Origin: Occallatibacter riparius
GTDB lineage: Bacteria > Acidobacteriota > Terriglobia > Terriglobales > Acidobacteriaceae
Assembly (NCBI RefSeq): GCF_025264625.1
Contig: NZ_CP093313.1
Span: forward strand, 5,890,001 to 5,954,000
Length of the DNA stretch: 64,000 nt
Reading direction: 5' to 3'
The notes beneath the pieces are model-generated. The model ran no database searches, was not told the origin of the DNA, and saw only the letters and a list, made by a program, of their open reading frames with translations. Shown piece by piece: positions 21,696 to 31,276 of the stretch (position 1 is its first letter; the number at the start of each line of letters is the position of its first letter). The translations under genes and the position numbers were made by a program.

Positions 21696-23108
21696 TTGAA
21701 GCTATTGCACGAGAGAGGTGATCTGCAGTTCCGGGATCGCCCAGGCGATTCCTCGCAACTTGATCCGCGGGCCTTGTCTCGGCGAGCGGTGTTGCGCCAG
21801 ATGGCTACCCTTTCCCTTGCGGGGGCGCTGCCTTTGAGCGCTCTGGATGCGTTTGCCGGTCAGGCGCAGGCCGCGCAGCCGGCCCCGCCTATTCCCGAGC
21901 CACTCTCACCCCAAGATGACCAGTTCCTCAATGACCTGGAGCATGCCAACTTCCTCTTCTTCTGGGAACAGGCGAACCCGCAGACGGGTCTGATCAAGGA
22001 CCGCTGCAACGTGCGGGAGAACGACAACAGCCTTGCCGCCAGCATTGCCTCAGTCGGGTTTGGCCTGACGGCTATCTGCATCGGCCATAAGCGTGGCTTT
22101 ATCGGATATGAGGACGCGCGGCGACGGGTGGTTCAGACACTCTCGTTCATTTGGCACAAACTGCCCACGCATCGGGGATTCTTCTATCACTTCGCCAACA
22201 TTAATACCGGGGAGCGCGTTTGGGACTCCGAAGTGTCTTCGGTCGATACGGCCATGATGCTTTGCGGTGCTCTCATGTGCCACCAGTACTTCGACGACAA
22301 AGACATTCGCGATATGTCCCATGCGATCTTCGATCGTGTGGAGTGGAACTGGCTGGCGGAAGACACTGCCCTGCTGTCACATGGCTGGACGCCGGAGATG
22401 GGCTTCATCCACTCGCGCTGGGACTACTACAGTGAACTGATGATGATGTACCTGCTGGGCATGGGCTCCGTTTCACATCCGCTGCCGAGTGACGCCTGGT
22501 TCGCATGGAAACGGCGAGTTTTCGAGTACGATGGCCTGCGGTATATCGGGTCTTTTGCGCCTCTGTTCGTTCACCAGTACTCGCAGGCGTGGTTCGACTT
22601 TCGCAACAAGCGGGACAAATTCGCTGACTACTTCCAGAACTCGGTTATCGCCACGGAAGTGCATCGGAGGTTCTGCATCGAGCTGAATCCACAATATTCC
22701 GACTACAGCAACGCTCTGTGGGGTATTACCGCATCGGACTCGGCCCGTGGGTATGTGGCTTGGGGCGGACCGCCGGCGATGGGTCCGATCGATGGAACGG
22801 TGGTTCCCGCTGCCGCCGGCGGATCAATTCCCTTTTTGCCGGGCGCTTGCATGAGGGTACTGCGCACCATTCACGACAGGTATCCCAACGCATGGTGCCG
22901 CTACGGGTTCGTCGACGCGTTCAACCCCCTCACGAATTGGTATGACACAGATGTGGTGGGGATTGATACTGGAATCACCATGCTAATGGCGGAGAACGCT
23001 CGGACGGGATTTGTCTGGGATGTGTTCATGAAGAACGTTGAGGCCACCCGAGGCATGGATGCGGCGGGTTTCAAGCCCTATACGCCTCCGCCCTTGCATC
23101 TTGAGTAG
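21696..23108 (+). CDS. Tat-exported glycoamylase-domain protein (GH144-like)
   Basis: A 470-residue protein with a twin-arginine signal (SRRAVLRQMATLSLAGALPL, about residues 28-47). The rest is a glycoamylase (PF10091-type) domain: FLFFWEQANPQTGLIKDR, IASVGFGLTAICIG, then DYYSELMMMYLLGMG and the C-terminal YGFVDAFNP and IDTGITMLMAENART. This domain is the core of GH144 endo-beta-1,2-glucanases and related enzymes. The start is a TTG at 21696 with GGAG 8 bases upstream; no other start keeps the Tat signal. It precedes a putative exporter and a cyclic-glucan-synthase-like gene, supporting a role in beta-1,2-glucan turnover. Substrate inferred. Confidence 0.8.
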   Translation: MKLLHERGDLQFRDRPGDSSQLDPRALSRRAVLRQMATLSLAGALPLSALDAFAGQAQAAQPAPPIPEPLSPQDDQFLNDLEHANFLFFWEQANPQTGLIKDRCNVRENDNSLAASIASVGFGLTAICIGHKRGFIGYEDARRRVVQTLSFIWHKLPTHRGFFYHFANINTGERVWDSEVSSVDTAMMLCGALMCHQYFDDKDIRDMSHAIFDRVEWNWLAEDTALLSHGWTPEMGFIHSRWDYYSELMMMYLLGMGSVSHPLPSDAWFAWKRRVFEYDGLRYIGSFAPLFVHQYSQAWFDFRNKRDKFADYFQNSVIATEVHRRFCIELNPQYSDYSNALWGITASDSARGYVAWGGPPAMGPIDGTVVPAAAGGSIPFLPGACMRVLRTIHDRYPNAWCRYGFVDAFNPLTNWYDTDVVGIDTGITMLMAENARTGFVWDVFMKNVEATRGMDAAGFKPYTPPPLHLE

Positions 23109-23284
23109 AGTGCCCGCACTCGGCGCATTATGGGACGCAAAAACAACAGATGGGCCGTTCCGGCGCATCGTATCCTCTAGACACGGCTCTCGTTGTAGAT
23201 AGCTTCCCTTGGATTTTGAGCTTTGTCCGCGCTCGGGCGCTTACCTACATCGCACTCATAACCTAACAGGAATGTCAGAAGTCA

Positions 23285-25147
23285 ATGCCTTCCAAGATCG
23301 ACGAGAAGAAAGATTGCGGCACCAGTGTGGATGAAGCTCAGCCACGCGAAGGCGGCGCGTGGGCGGAACGCATTCGTGCGTTGAAGAACGTCCCTCCCGT
23401 CCTGCATTTTGTCTGGGAATCCGGTCCCTCCGTCGTCTTCTGGAACATCACCATCCGCATCGTGGTGGCGTTTTTGCCCGTCGGCATCGGCATCATCGGC
23501 CGTTTCATCATCGACGGGGTGAACCGCCTGCGCATGCAGCAGCCGCTGCCTGCACACTTCTGGTGGCTTGTGGGCAGCGAGATGGCGCTCGCGGTCCTGA
23601 CTGGCATCCTCACGCGCTCTGTCGACTACTTTGACAACCTGCTTGCCGATCGCTACACGCATCACGTGAGCGTCGAGGTGATGCGCAAGGCTGCGGCGCT
23701 CGACGTTACGGTGTACGAAGATCCCGTGTTCTACGATCGGCTGGAGCGCGCGCGGGTTCAGGCTACCGACCGGCTTGCAATGATCCAGCAGATGGGCCGG
23801 TTGATTCAGCAGTCGGTCACTGCGATTGCGTTCTCGATCGTTCTCATCAAGTATTCGCCGTTCCTGCTCCTGCTGCTGGTCGCCGGAATTCTTCCAGCAT
23901 TCCTTGGCGAAAGCCACTTTGCGTTTCTGACCTATGCGAAGAACTTCCGTCAGACTCCGCTGCGCCGCCAAATGGACTATCTGCGCCAGGTGGGCGGCAG
24001 CAAGGAAGCTGCGAAGGAACTCAAGCTTTTCAATCTGAGCGAGTACCTTACGAATCGCTTCTCCGCGCTGTCGCAGACCATATACGAGCAGAACGTGGCG
24101 CTCAACAGACGGCGGCTGTTCTGGGGTGGGATTCTCGCTATCATCGGCCAGCTTGGCTACTACGCCGCTTACGGCTATAGCATCTGGCGCACGATCCAGG
24201 GCCGCTACAGCATTGGCGACCTCACGCTCATCACCACCGCAATCATGCAGGCGATGGGTAATATTCAACAGGCTTTCTCGACAGCATCCGGCGTGGCCGA
24301 CCAGGCTCTGTTCCTTACGGACCTGCTGGCGTTCTTCGAGATGAAGCCGCGGGTGCAAAACAAGGAAGGTGGCTTCAAGGTCCCGCGTCCCATCCGCCAC
24401 GGATTCGAGTTCAGGAACGTGTCTTTCACTTATCCGGGCACCGAGCGCCGTATCCTCAAGAACTTCAACTTCTTCCTCGAGCCGGGCGAGCGGATTGCCC
24501 TAATTGGTGAAAATGGCCAGGGCAAGACGACTGTCGTGAAACTCATCACGCGGCTTTACGATCCCTCCGAGGGTCAGATACTGCTCGATGGCGTTGACCT
24601 TCGCGAGTATGACCTGGACGACCTGCACGCCGAGATGGGCGTGATCTTTCAGGACTTCATGCGGTACGAGATGACCGCGCGGGAAAACATTGCTGTGGGG
24701 CGTGTCGAGGTTCCTCACACGGAAGAGGAGATCCGCTACGCTGCCGAGAAGAGTCTTGCCGCCAGCGTGGTGGGCAAGCTTCATGGCGGCTATGAACAGA
24801 TGCTCGGCCGGCGGTTCGAAGGCGGCGTGGACCTATCGGGCGGCGAATGGCAGCGCATCGCTCTCGCGCGCGCTTACCTCCGCGATGCGCAGCTCCTCAT
24901 TCTCGATGAGCCTACTGCCGCGCTGGATGCACGGAGCGAGTTGGAAGTGTTCGAGCGCTTCGCCGAACTTACTGAAGGCAAGATGGCGCTGCTCATCTCG
25001 CATCGATTCTCGACCGTTCGCATGGCTGACCGCATTGTCGTTCTCGAAGGCGGCCGCCTGGTTGAAGAAGGAAACCACTCGCAGCTGATGGCTCTCGGCG
25101 GCCGCTATGCGGCTATGTTCGAAATGCAGGCAGCCAGTTACCGTTGA
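23285..25147 (+). CDS. ABC exporter, fused membrane and ATPase domains
   Basis: A 620-residue half-transporter of the MsbA/NdvA type. The membrane domain (about residues 40-345) has several hydrophobic helices. The nucleotide-binding domain has Walker A GENGQGKTT near residue 409, the signature LSGGEWQRIALARAY, Walker B LLILDEPTAALD and the switch LISHRFSTV. It would work as a homodimer in the inner membrane. Only 7 bp separate it from the downstream cyclic-glucan-synthase-like gene, so co-transcription is very likely. In rhizobia the corresponding exporter of cyclic beta-1,2-glucan is NdvA, and I infer a comparable glucan-export role here. Lipid or peptide export cannot be excluded. Confidence 0.85.
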   Translation: MPSKIDEKKDCGTSVDEAQPREGGAWAERIRALKNVPPVLHFVWESGPSVVFWNITIRIVVAFLPVGIGIIGRFIIDGVNRLRMQQPLPAHFWWLVGSEMALAVLTGILTRSVDYFDNLLADRYTHHVSVEVMRKAAALDVTVYEDPVFYDRLERARVQATDRLAMIQQMGRLIQQSVTAIAFSIVLIKYSPFLLLLLVAGILPAFLGESHFAFLTYAKNFRQTPLRRQMDYLRQVGGSKEAAKELKLFNLSEYLTNRFSALSQTIYEQNVALNRRRLFWGGILAIIGQLGYYAAYGYSIWRTIQGRYSIGDLTLITTAIMQAMGNIQQAFSTASGVADQALFLTDLLAFFEMKPRVQNKEGGFKVPRPIRHGFEFRNVSFTYPGTERRILKNFNFFLEPGERIALIGENGQGKTTVVKLITRLYDPSEGQILLDGVDLREYDLDDLHAEMGVIFQDFMRYEMTARENIAVGRVEVPHTEEEIRYAAEKSLAASVVGKLHGGYEQMLGRRFEGGVDLSGGEWQRIALARAYLRDAQLLILDEPTAALDARSELEVFERFAELTEGKMALLISHRFSTVRMADRIVVLEGGRLVEEGNHSQLMALGGRYAAMFEMQAASYR

Positions 25148-25154
25148 GACCCCA

Positions 25155-28100
25155 ATGACAGATACTGTGACCATTCTCGACCCGCAGTACTCGATTCCCG
25201 CCGAAGCGCGCGAGGCCTTGATGAAGGCTGCCGGCGCGGCGGCGCGCTGGAACGTCACTCTGCGCCCCAATAAGCCCGGCTCGTTCAGACGCCGAGTTGC
25301 AGCAGCGCGGTCTGCGGTGCAGAACCTTGAACACGAGTTGGCGAAGTTGCCGGAGTCAATCAACGACAGCGATCACCGGATCATTGGGCTGCTGGATCTG
25401 CGCGGTAATCCCCGCGTACTGCGTTCGGCCGTGACCGGTGTGGAGCCCAAACCTCGCGAGCGCGATGCGCTGCCCCGCGTCACCATTACCGAGCATCAGG
25501 ACGAGCCTCGGGTGGCTACTTTGTCCGCGACATATCTGCTCGCCATCAAGGGCCAACCTGATGCCGTCACCTTCCCGATCTATCTCCGCGAATTGCAGGC
25601 ACACGAGCCTCTCACGCTGGATGAGATTTGGAGCATTCCGGCATACCTGCGTTTCTGCATGCTCGAAGCGATCCTCGCTGAATCCGAAACAGCACTGCGT
25701 GACCGCAGCAATGAAGCAGATGTGCGGGTGCAGCGTCTTTTCTCAGGCTTGCGGGATCTTGGAAACATCGACTGGTCCGGTGTGCTTGAACCATTGATTG
25801 TCTTCGATGCAATTCTGCGCAAGGATCCGACCGGCACGTATTCAAAGATGGACTTTGAGACGCGGGACATGTACCGCACTCGTGTCGCGTTCATGGCTCG
25901 CCACTCGGACTGCACGGAGTTACAGGTCGCGGAGAAGGCGCTCGATCTGGCCATCGAAGCTTCGCATCAGCCATACAAGGACCCCCGCATACAGCAGCGT
26001 TGCAGCCACATCGGATATCACTTGGTGAGCCGCGGCATCTCGCGGCTGGCAGAGCGCATCAACTTCCACGCGCCGCCCTCTTATCGCATTCGGTCGGCAA
26101 TTCGCGCTAATGCAGATGATGTTTACATCACGGGGATCGAGCTCATCACCATCTTCTTCATTGCTGTGATGCTGTTCCCGCTGCTGCCTAGCTATCCAGT
26201 ATTTCCCAAGCTGGCCATTACATTCGTGCTCATGATCATGCCGGTGATGCAGTGCGCGGTCGAGTTGATGAACAACTCCATCACGGCGATTTTTGACGCC
26301 GAGCCGCTGGCCAAAATGGACTATGCGCAGGCCATTCCCAATGAGTGCGCCACGCTGGTTGCAGTGCCAACGCTGCTGCTGAACGAGAAGCAGGTACGCG
26401 ATCTTGTGGATGAGCTCGAGGTCCGATATCTTGCCAATCGCGACCCGAACCTGCATTTCGCGCTTCTAACTGACCTACCGGACTCTGTCAGCAAGCCGCA
26501 CGAAAAGGATTCGAATCCTCTGGTCGATCTCGCCATTCAACTCATTAACGGCTTGAATGCGCGCTACGGCTCCGCCCACAAAGGCGGATTCCTCTTCTTG
26601 CATCGCCATCGAATCTTCAATATCCGGCAAGGCGTTTGGATGGGATGGGAGCGCAAGCGCGGCAAGCTGCTCGACCTGAATAAGCTTCTCGTCGGCGAGT
26701 ATGACGCATTTCCGATCAAGGCGGGCCGCCTTGATGTGCTTAACAATATTCGCTACATCCTCACGCTCGATTCCGATACGCAACTTCCGCGCGGCACTGC
26801 GGCCAGAATGGTCGGCGCCATTGCACATCCTCTGAATCAGGCCATCATCGATCCCAAGCTGCGCATCGTGGTCGAAGGCTATGGCATCCTGCAGCCGCGC
26901 GTTGGCGTCAGCGTCAGTTCGGCTTCGCGCACGCGCCTGGCGTCGCTTTACTCGGGGCAGGCTGGATTCGATGTCTATGCGCGCGCTGTGTCCGATGCCT
27001 ACCAGGATCTCTATGGTGAAGGCATCTTTACCGGCAAAGGCATCTATGAGGTCTCTGCGCTTCACGCAGTGCTGAACAAGCGGTTCCCACGCAATTCCCT
27101 GCTCAGCCATGACCTTATTGAGGGCGCATACGCGCGGGCCGGCCTGGTTACGGACGTGGAAGTTATTGACGATTATCCTTCGCATTACAGCGCCTACACG
27201 CGCCGTAAGCATCGCTGGGTTCGCGGCGATTGGCAGATTGCGCAATGGATGTTCGCGCGCGTTCCTGACGAGTCCGGCAAACTGACGGCCAGCCCGATTT
27301 CAACTGTATCGCGCTGGAAGATCTTCGATAACCTGCGGCGCTCGCTGGTAGAGCCGTTCACATTCATTTTGTTTGTGGCGGGCTGGCTGTGGCTGCCCGG
27401 TGGTCCACTTTACTGGACCATCCTGCTGTTTATGCTGTTCATGTTTCCAACGATCGTGCAGTTTGCGTTCGGAGTGGGGCGGGCAATCGTCAGCAAGCGG
27501 GAAGGTGCGGTGTCACAGGCTCTGGAAGGTTCTGGCGAGGCGACACTGCTGGCGCTTCTCAACTTGTCGTTCCTGCCGCACCAGGCGATGCTTGAGATCG
27601 ACGCCGTCGTACGAGCTTTGATCCGCCGGTTTATCACCGGGGAGCGTCTGTTGGAATGGGAGACCGCGGCGGAGGCCGAGTCGCAAACGCGCAAGCTCAC
27701 GCCAGTCGACCGCTATCTCGCGCTCATGCCGCTCGTCGCTTGTGTGCTGGCTGTCATTGTTTACTTCTTCGCGCATCAGCGCTTCGCGTTCCTTGTGGCC
27801 GCGCCGATGCTTCTGCTCTGGTGCATGTCTGCGGTTTTGACGGCATGGTTGAACCGGCCACCACAGGAAGCAGTGAAGATCAACGCTGCGGACCGGAGCC
27901 TTTTGTTCTGTCACGCGCTCCGCATCTGGCGTTACTTTCATGAGTTTGGAACGGAGCGACACAACTACCTCATTCCCGATAACGTAGAAGAGAACGGCTT
28001 GTTCGAAGCAGCGCGCGTGTCACCGACCAATGTTGGGCTGCTGCTCAACTCGCGGCAAGCCGCGGTTGAATTTGGCTTCCTGTGTCTGCCCGAATTCGCT

Positions 28101-29642
28101 CACCTCACGGAAGAGAGCCTCGCCACAATTGGTCGCCTAGAGAAACACCGCGGACACCTTTACAACTGGTACGACACTCACACGTGCGCGCCTCTGGAGG
28201 CCAACCCGTTTGTCTCTTCGGTAGATAGCGGGAACTTTGTCGCTTCACTCTACACGCTGCACACCGGAACGCTGTCGCTGCTGCGGAAGCCGCTCGTATC
28301 GCGCACGTTGTTTACCGCCTTAACACCCTATTGGGAAATGGCGCAGCACCAAGGCAAGCTTTCCGGCCCCATCGCAAAGCTCGCAATGCCCAGTTCTAAT
28401 GCGAGTTTGTCGGACTGGTTGAACTGGGCGGTGAATTCACAGGAGGCGTTCCGCGCGTCCTCAGTGCTTGGGCTTAAGGATGCCTGGTGGCAGCAGGAGA
28501 TGCACAAGAGGATCGATGCGATCCTGCATGTGGTCCGCAACTATGTTCCGTGGCTCGATCCTAGATTTGCGCAGCTCCGCGAGACCCCAGAATTCGGAAT
28601 CACCCCTGAATCCGATCACCTCAACGTCGATGATGCGGCTGCGTTTTGCGTTAAGCTTCAGAAGACGCTGTATCAGGCGCCAGTGGCGACCAATGCGCGC
28701 CAGGTGCTCGCAGCGCAACTGCGCGAGATGCTGCCTAACACGGCCCGGAATCTGAACGATCTATCCCTAAGGCTGCGGGGAATTGCTCAGCAAGCTGAAC
28801 GGTTTGCGGAAGAGACAGACTTCAGCTTTCTCATCAGCCCCGCTCGTCGCATTCTCTCGATCGGCTATGACGTGCGCAAGCAGCGTGTACATGAAGCCTG
28901 TTACGACATGCTTGCTTCAGAAGCGCGAACTGCAACCTTTCTGGCCATTGCGCGTGGCGATATCGGCCAGCAGAGTTGGTTCCGTTTAGGACGCGATTTC
29001 ACATTCGCGTTTGGAACGCATGTCTTGATGTCGTGGACGGGAACGATGTTCGAGTACTTGATGCCGGCGCTGTGGATGCGACGGTACCCGAACACTCTCC
29101 TCTCCGACACAGTGACGGGCGCGGTCCGCGTGCAGCAAGCTTTTGCGCGGTCGTTGGGATTGCCGTGGGGGATCTCGGAGTCGGGCTCGTCGCGCAAAGA
29201 CGACGCCGGTCACTACAGCTATCACGCGTACGGAGTGCCGCATCTCGCGCTCTCATTCGAGGCAACTGCAGGGCCCGTAGTGTCGCCCTACTCGACGTTC
29301 CTCGCGCTCGGCGTAGATCTCGAAGAATCGATACGCAACTTGCGCCGCATGGCTTCGGCAGGTTGGGTGGGCGCATTCGGTTTCTACGAGTCGGTCGACT
29401 ATTCGACGGGTATCCACAATGGAGAAATTGTCCGCGAGTGGATGGCTCATCATCAGGGTATGTCGCTGCTCGCATTGCTTAATTGCCTCTGCGATGACGT
29501 CGTGCAGCACTGGTTCCATTCGAACGCGCTGGTTCAATCAGCAGAACTGCTGCTGCATGAAGTGCCACGTAGCAAGGCCGCTCTCAGAGCGATGATGAAG
29601 GACTTCGCCTTTGTTCGGCAGAAGTACGCTGACGCAGCATAG
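25155..29642 (+). CDS. Cyclic beta-1,2-glucan-synthase-like protein lacking the GH94 domain
   Basis: A 1495-residue protein from the ATG at 25155. A soluble N-terminal part (~1-320) is followed by a helix pair (~325-375) and a GT84-type glycosyltransferase. That domain has LDSDTQLPRGTAARMVGAI near 538, SLYSGQAGFDVY, GKGIYEV, LLSHDLIEGAY and RRKHRWVRGDWQI near 690. More membrane helices lie around 735-905. A glycoamylase-type domain (~930-1480), equivalent to the cyclising GH189 region of known synthases, has SVDSGNFVASLYTL, SYHAYGVPHLALS and MAHHQGMSLLAL. Known cyclic beta-1,2-glucan synthases (~2,800 residues) continue with a GH94 domain that controls chain length; this one stops cleanly at 29642. 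It is probably coupled to the exporter. Confidence 0.88.
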   Translation: MTDTVTILDPQYSIPAEAREALMKAAGAAARWNVTLRPNKPGSFRRRVAAARSAVQNLEHELAKLPESINDSDHRIIGLLDLRGNPRVLRSAVTGVEPKPRERDALPRVTITEHQDEPRVATLSATYLLAIKGQPDAVTFPIYLRELQAHEPLTLDEIWSIPAYLRFCMLEAILAESETALRDRSNEADVRVQRLFSGLRDLGNIDWSGVLEPLIVFDAILRKDPTGTYSKMDFETRDMYRTRVAFMARHSDCTELQVAEKALDLAIEASHQPYKDPRIQQRCSHIGYHLVSRGISRLAERINFHAPPSYRIRSAIRANADDVYITGIELITIFFIAVMLFPLLPSYPVFPKLAITFVLMIMPVMQCAVELMNNSITAIFDAEPLAKMDYAQAIPNECATLVAVPTLLLNEKQVRDLVDELEVRYLANRDPNLHFALLTDLPDSVSKPHEKDSNPLVDLAIQLINGLNARYGSAHKGGFLFLHRHRIFNIRQGVWMGWERKRGKLLDLNKLLVGEYDAFPIKAGRLDVLNNIRYILTLDSDTQLPRGTAARMVGAIAHPLNQAIIDPKLRIVVEGYGILQPRVGVSVSSASRTRLASLYSGQAGFDVYARAVSDAYQDLYGEGIFTGKGIYEVSALHAVLNKRFPRNSLLSHDLIEGAYARAGLVTDVEVIDDYPSHYSAYTRRKHRWVRGDWQIAQWMFARVPDESGKLTASPISTVSRWKIFDNLRRSLVEPFTFILFVAGWLWLPGGPLYWTILLFMLFMFPTIVQFAFGVGRAIVSKREGAVSQALEGSGEATLLALLNLSFLPHQAMLEIDAVVRALIRRFITGERLLEWETAAEAESQTRKLTPVDRYLALMPLVACVLAVIVYFFAHQRFAFLVAAPMLLLWCMSAVLTAWLNRPPQEAVKINAADRSLLFCHALRIWRYFHEFGTERHNYLIPDNVEENGLFEAARVSPTNVGLLLNSRQAAVEFGFLCLPEFAHLTEESLATIGRLEKHRGHLYNWYDTHTCAPLEANPFVSSVDSGNFVASLYTLHTGTLSLLRKPLVSRTLFTALTPYWEMAQHQGKLSGPIAKLAMPSSNASLSDWLNWAVNSQEAFRASSVLGLKDAWWQQEMHKRIDAILHVVRNYVPWLDPRFAQLRETPEFGITPESDHLNVDDAAAFCVKLQKTLYQAPVATNARQVLAAQLREMLPNTARNLNDLSLRLRGIAQQAERFAEETDFSFLISPARRILSIGYDVRKQRVHEACYDMLASEARTATFLAIARGDIGQQSWFRLGRDFTFAFGTHVLMSWTGTMFEYLMPALWMRRYPNTLLSDTVTGAVRVQQAFARSLGLPWGISESGSSRKDDAGHYSYHAYGVPHLALSFEATAGPVVSPYSTFLALGVDLEESIRNLRRMASAGWVGAFGFYESVDYSTGIHNGEIVREWMAHHQGMSLLALLNCLCDDVVQHWFHSNALVQSAELLLHEVPRSKAALRAMMKDFAFVRQKYADAA

Positions 29643-29650
29643 AGCTTAGT

Positions 29651-31147
29651 TCAGGGTCGCACTTTAATCAGTACGAGTGAGTTTGGTGAAAGGGTCAGGC
29701 TCAGCTTGCCATCGTGCAGCGTTGTCTGCTGCGGTGGGGATAGCGAAGATTCACGATTCAACTGCTCAACCTGCGCCGGAGTCGGATCCTCGGGGCTGCC
29801 CATCGCCTTGTAATAATGCAGCACATCGCCGTGTTCCTGATCGATGCGCTCAATGCTTAGGTGCGCGTTCGGTGACATATGTGCGAACGTCAGGTCGACG
29901 TTGCGTGGGCCGCCTTGCGCATCGGGATCGACGAGATTCCAGAGTGCAATGGCGAGTCCGGCGCCGGGCGTCTTCGTGGCAATCACATTTTTGGATTCAT
30001 TCGCGATCCGTTGATCGCCGAGATCGTGAAGCAGTCCATACGCGTAGTAACTTGGCTTGTTGATGCCGCCCTTGGCGCGCAATCCAAACATTCCGATGAA
30101 AGGCCTGGGAATAGGACCACCCTCTTCGAATACGTCGGAGAAGGTCCACCACGACATCACGTTGACCTGGCCGTCGCACTGGCGAATCGTGTTTGCCAGT
30201 CCCGGGCCCACAAAGATGGTGTCGCGAGATTCCTTCATGCCCTGCACGTTCCACTCAGTCCAGAAGAGCGGGAGGTCGGGCGTGCTCGAGTGTTTGATCT
30301 CGTCACGGACCTTCTGTACTGCCCGGCAAACGCGCTCGTCCATCGGGATAGCGAGGTCCTTGCCGAAGAGATCGAGTGTGGTGTCATCCGCATATCCGTG
30401 AGTGGAGACGAAGTCGACCGGAATATGGTTCTCAGATGTGAACTTGAGGAAATCGCTCACCCACGCGGCTGCCGCCGTGGCCGGACCGCCCACACGTAGT
30501 CTCGGATTAACAGCCTTCAGGTCTCTTGCTGTGTGCGCGTAGAGATCGAAGTACGACCGATCTCGCGGAATGCCATTCCAGAAGTCGATGTTGGGCTCGT
30601 TCCAGACTTCGAAGTACCACTGCGCCACCTCGTCGACTCCGTAGCGGTCGACCAGGTGCTGCGCGAAGTGCTTCATGAGATCATCCCAGCGTTCCATGCT
30701 TTTCGGCGGTGACACATTCTGCTTGTACCAGAACGGATGCAGGGCATCCGGATTGAACGCCAGCTTCTTCGGCATGAAGCTGATCTCGACGAAAGGTCGA
30801 ACGTCATTCTTCAGGAGGCCGTCGTAGATCTGATCGACGTAAGAGAAGTTGTAGACAGGATTGCCATGCTCGTCCTCGTTGTAAACTCCCACTTCGTCGT
30901 GCAGGATAGCGTGGAATCGAACATATTTGAAGTCGGCGACCCTTTTCACGGCGCGCAGATCGTCCCGATAGCTCTCACGAAGAGTGAGGATTGCGCGGCC
31001 GGATCCGAACATCTGCTCCCAGAAGTGCGGGAATGGAGTAGTCGCCGCCTGCGAATCGATGGTAATGCTTTCTCGTGCCTGCGCACCTATTGCTTGCGAA
31101 GGCAGGCAAAACACGAGGGTCATAACTGCAGCTCGCCAGCGCGTCAT
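29651..31147 (-). CDS. Secreted GH39-like glycoside hydrolase
   Basis: A 498-residue protein with a signal peptide (VMTLVFCLPSQAIGAQA) and a GH39 (beta-xylosidase/alpha-iduronidase) fold. HFWEQMFGSGRAILTL opens the barrel, the acid/base Glu lies in YFEVWNEPNIDFW, and the nucleophile Glu in LFWTEWNVQG. A C-terminal beta domain follows. Its stop lies 8 bp from the stop of the convergent synthase gene with no terminator between. It may trim a plant or microbial polysaccharide outside the cytoplasm. Its link to the neighbouring glucan genes is by position only. Confidence 0.88.
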   Translation of the reverse strand: MTRWRAAVMTLVFCLPSQAIGAQARESITIDSQAATTPFPHFWEQMFGSGRAILTLRESYRDDLRAVKRVADFKYVRFHAILHDEVGVYNEDEHGNPVYNFSYVDQIYDGLLKNDVRPFVEISFMPKKLAFNPDALHPFWYKQNVSPPKSMERWDDLMKHFAQHLVDRYGVDEVAQWYFEVWNEPNIDFWNGIPRDRSYFDLYAHTARDLKAVNPRLRVGGPATAAAAWVSDFLKFTSENHIPVDFVSTHGYADDTTLDLFGKDLAIPMDERVCRAVQKVRDEIKHSSTPDLPLFWTEWNVQGMKESRDTIFVGPGLANTIRQCDGQVNVMSWWTFSDVFEEGGPIPRPFIGMFGLRAKGGINKPSYYAYGLLHDLGDQRIANESKNVIATKTPGAGLAIALWNLVDPDAQGGPRNVDLTFAHMSPNAHLSIERIDQEHGDVLHYYKAMGSPEDPTPAQVEQLNRESSLSPPQQTTLHDGKLSLTLSPNSLVLIKVRP

Positions 31148-31276
31148 TAGGGCTTCTCCTGTTCAACACGAGTCTACTCGCTTCTACAAATGCTATCCGG
31201 ACAAGCTATCTCGGCCATTTCCAACTCTATCGGCATTCTGCTAGCGTGAGAAGGTTGCGATCCGAGGGACTTAAGC

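Noticed and set aside
23282..24400. A 372-residue open frame on the minus strand
   Set aside because: It is antisense to the ABC exporter and rich in Arg, His and Asp as expected of a shadow.
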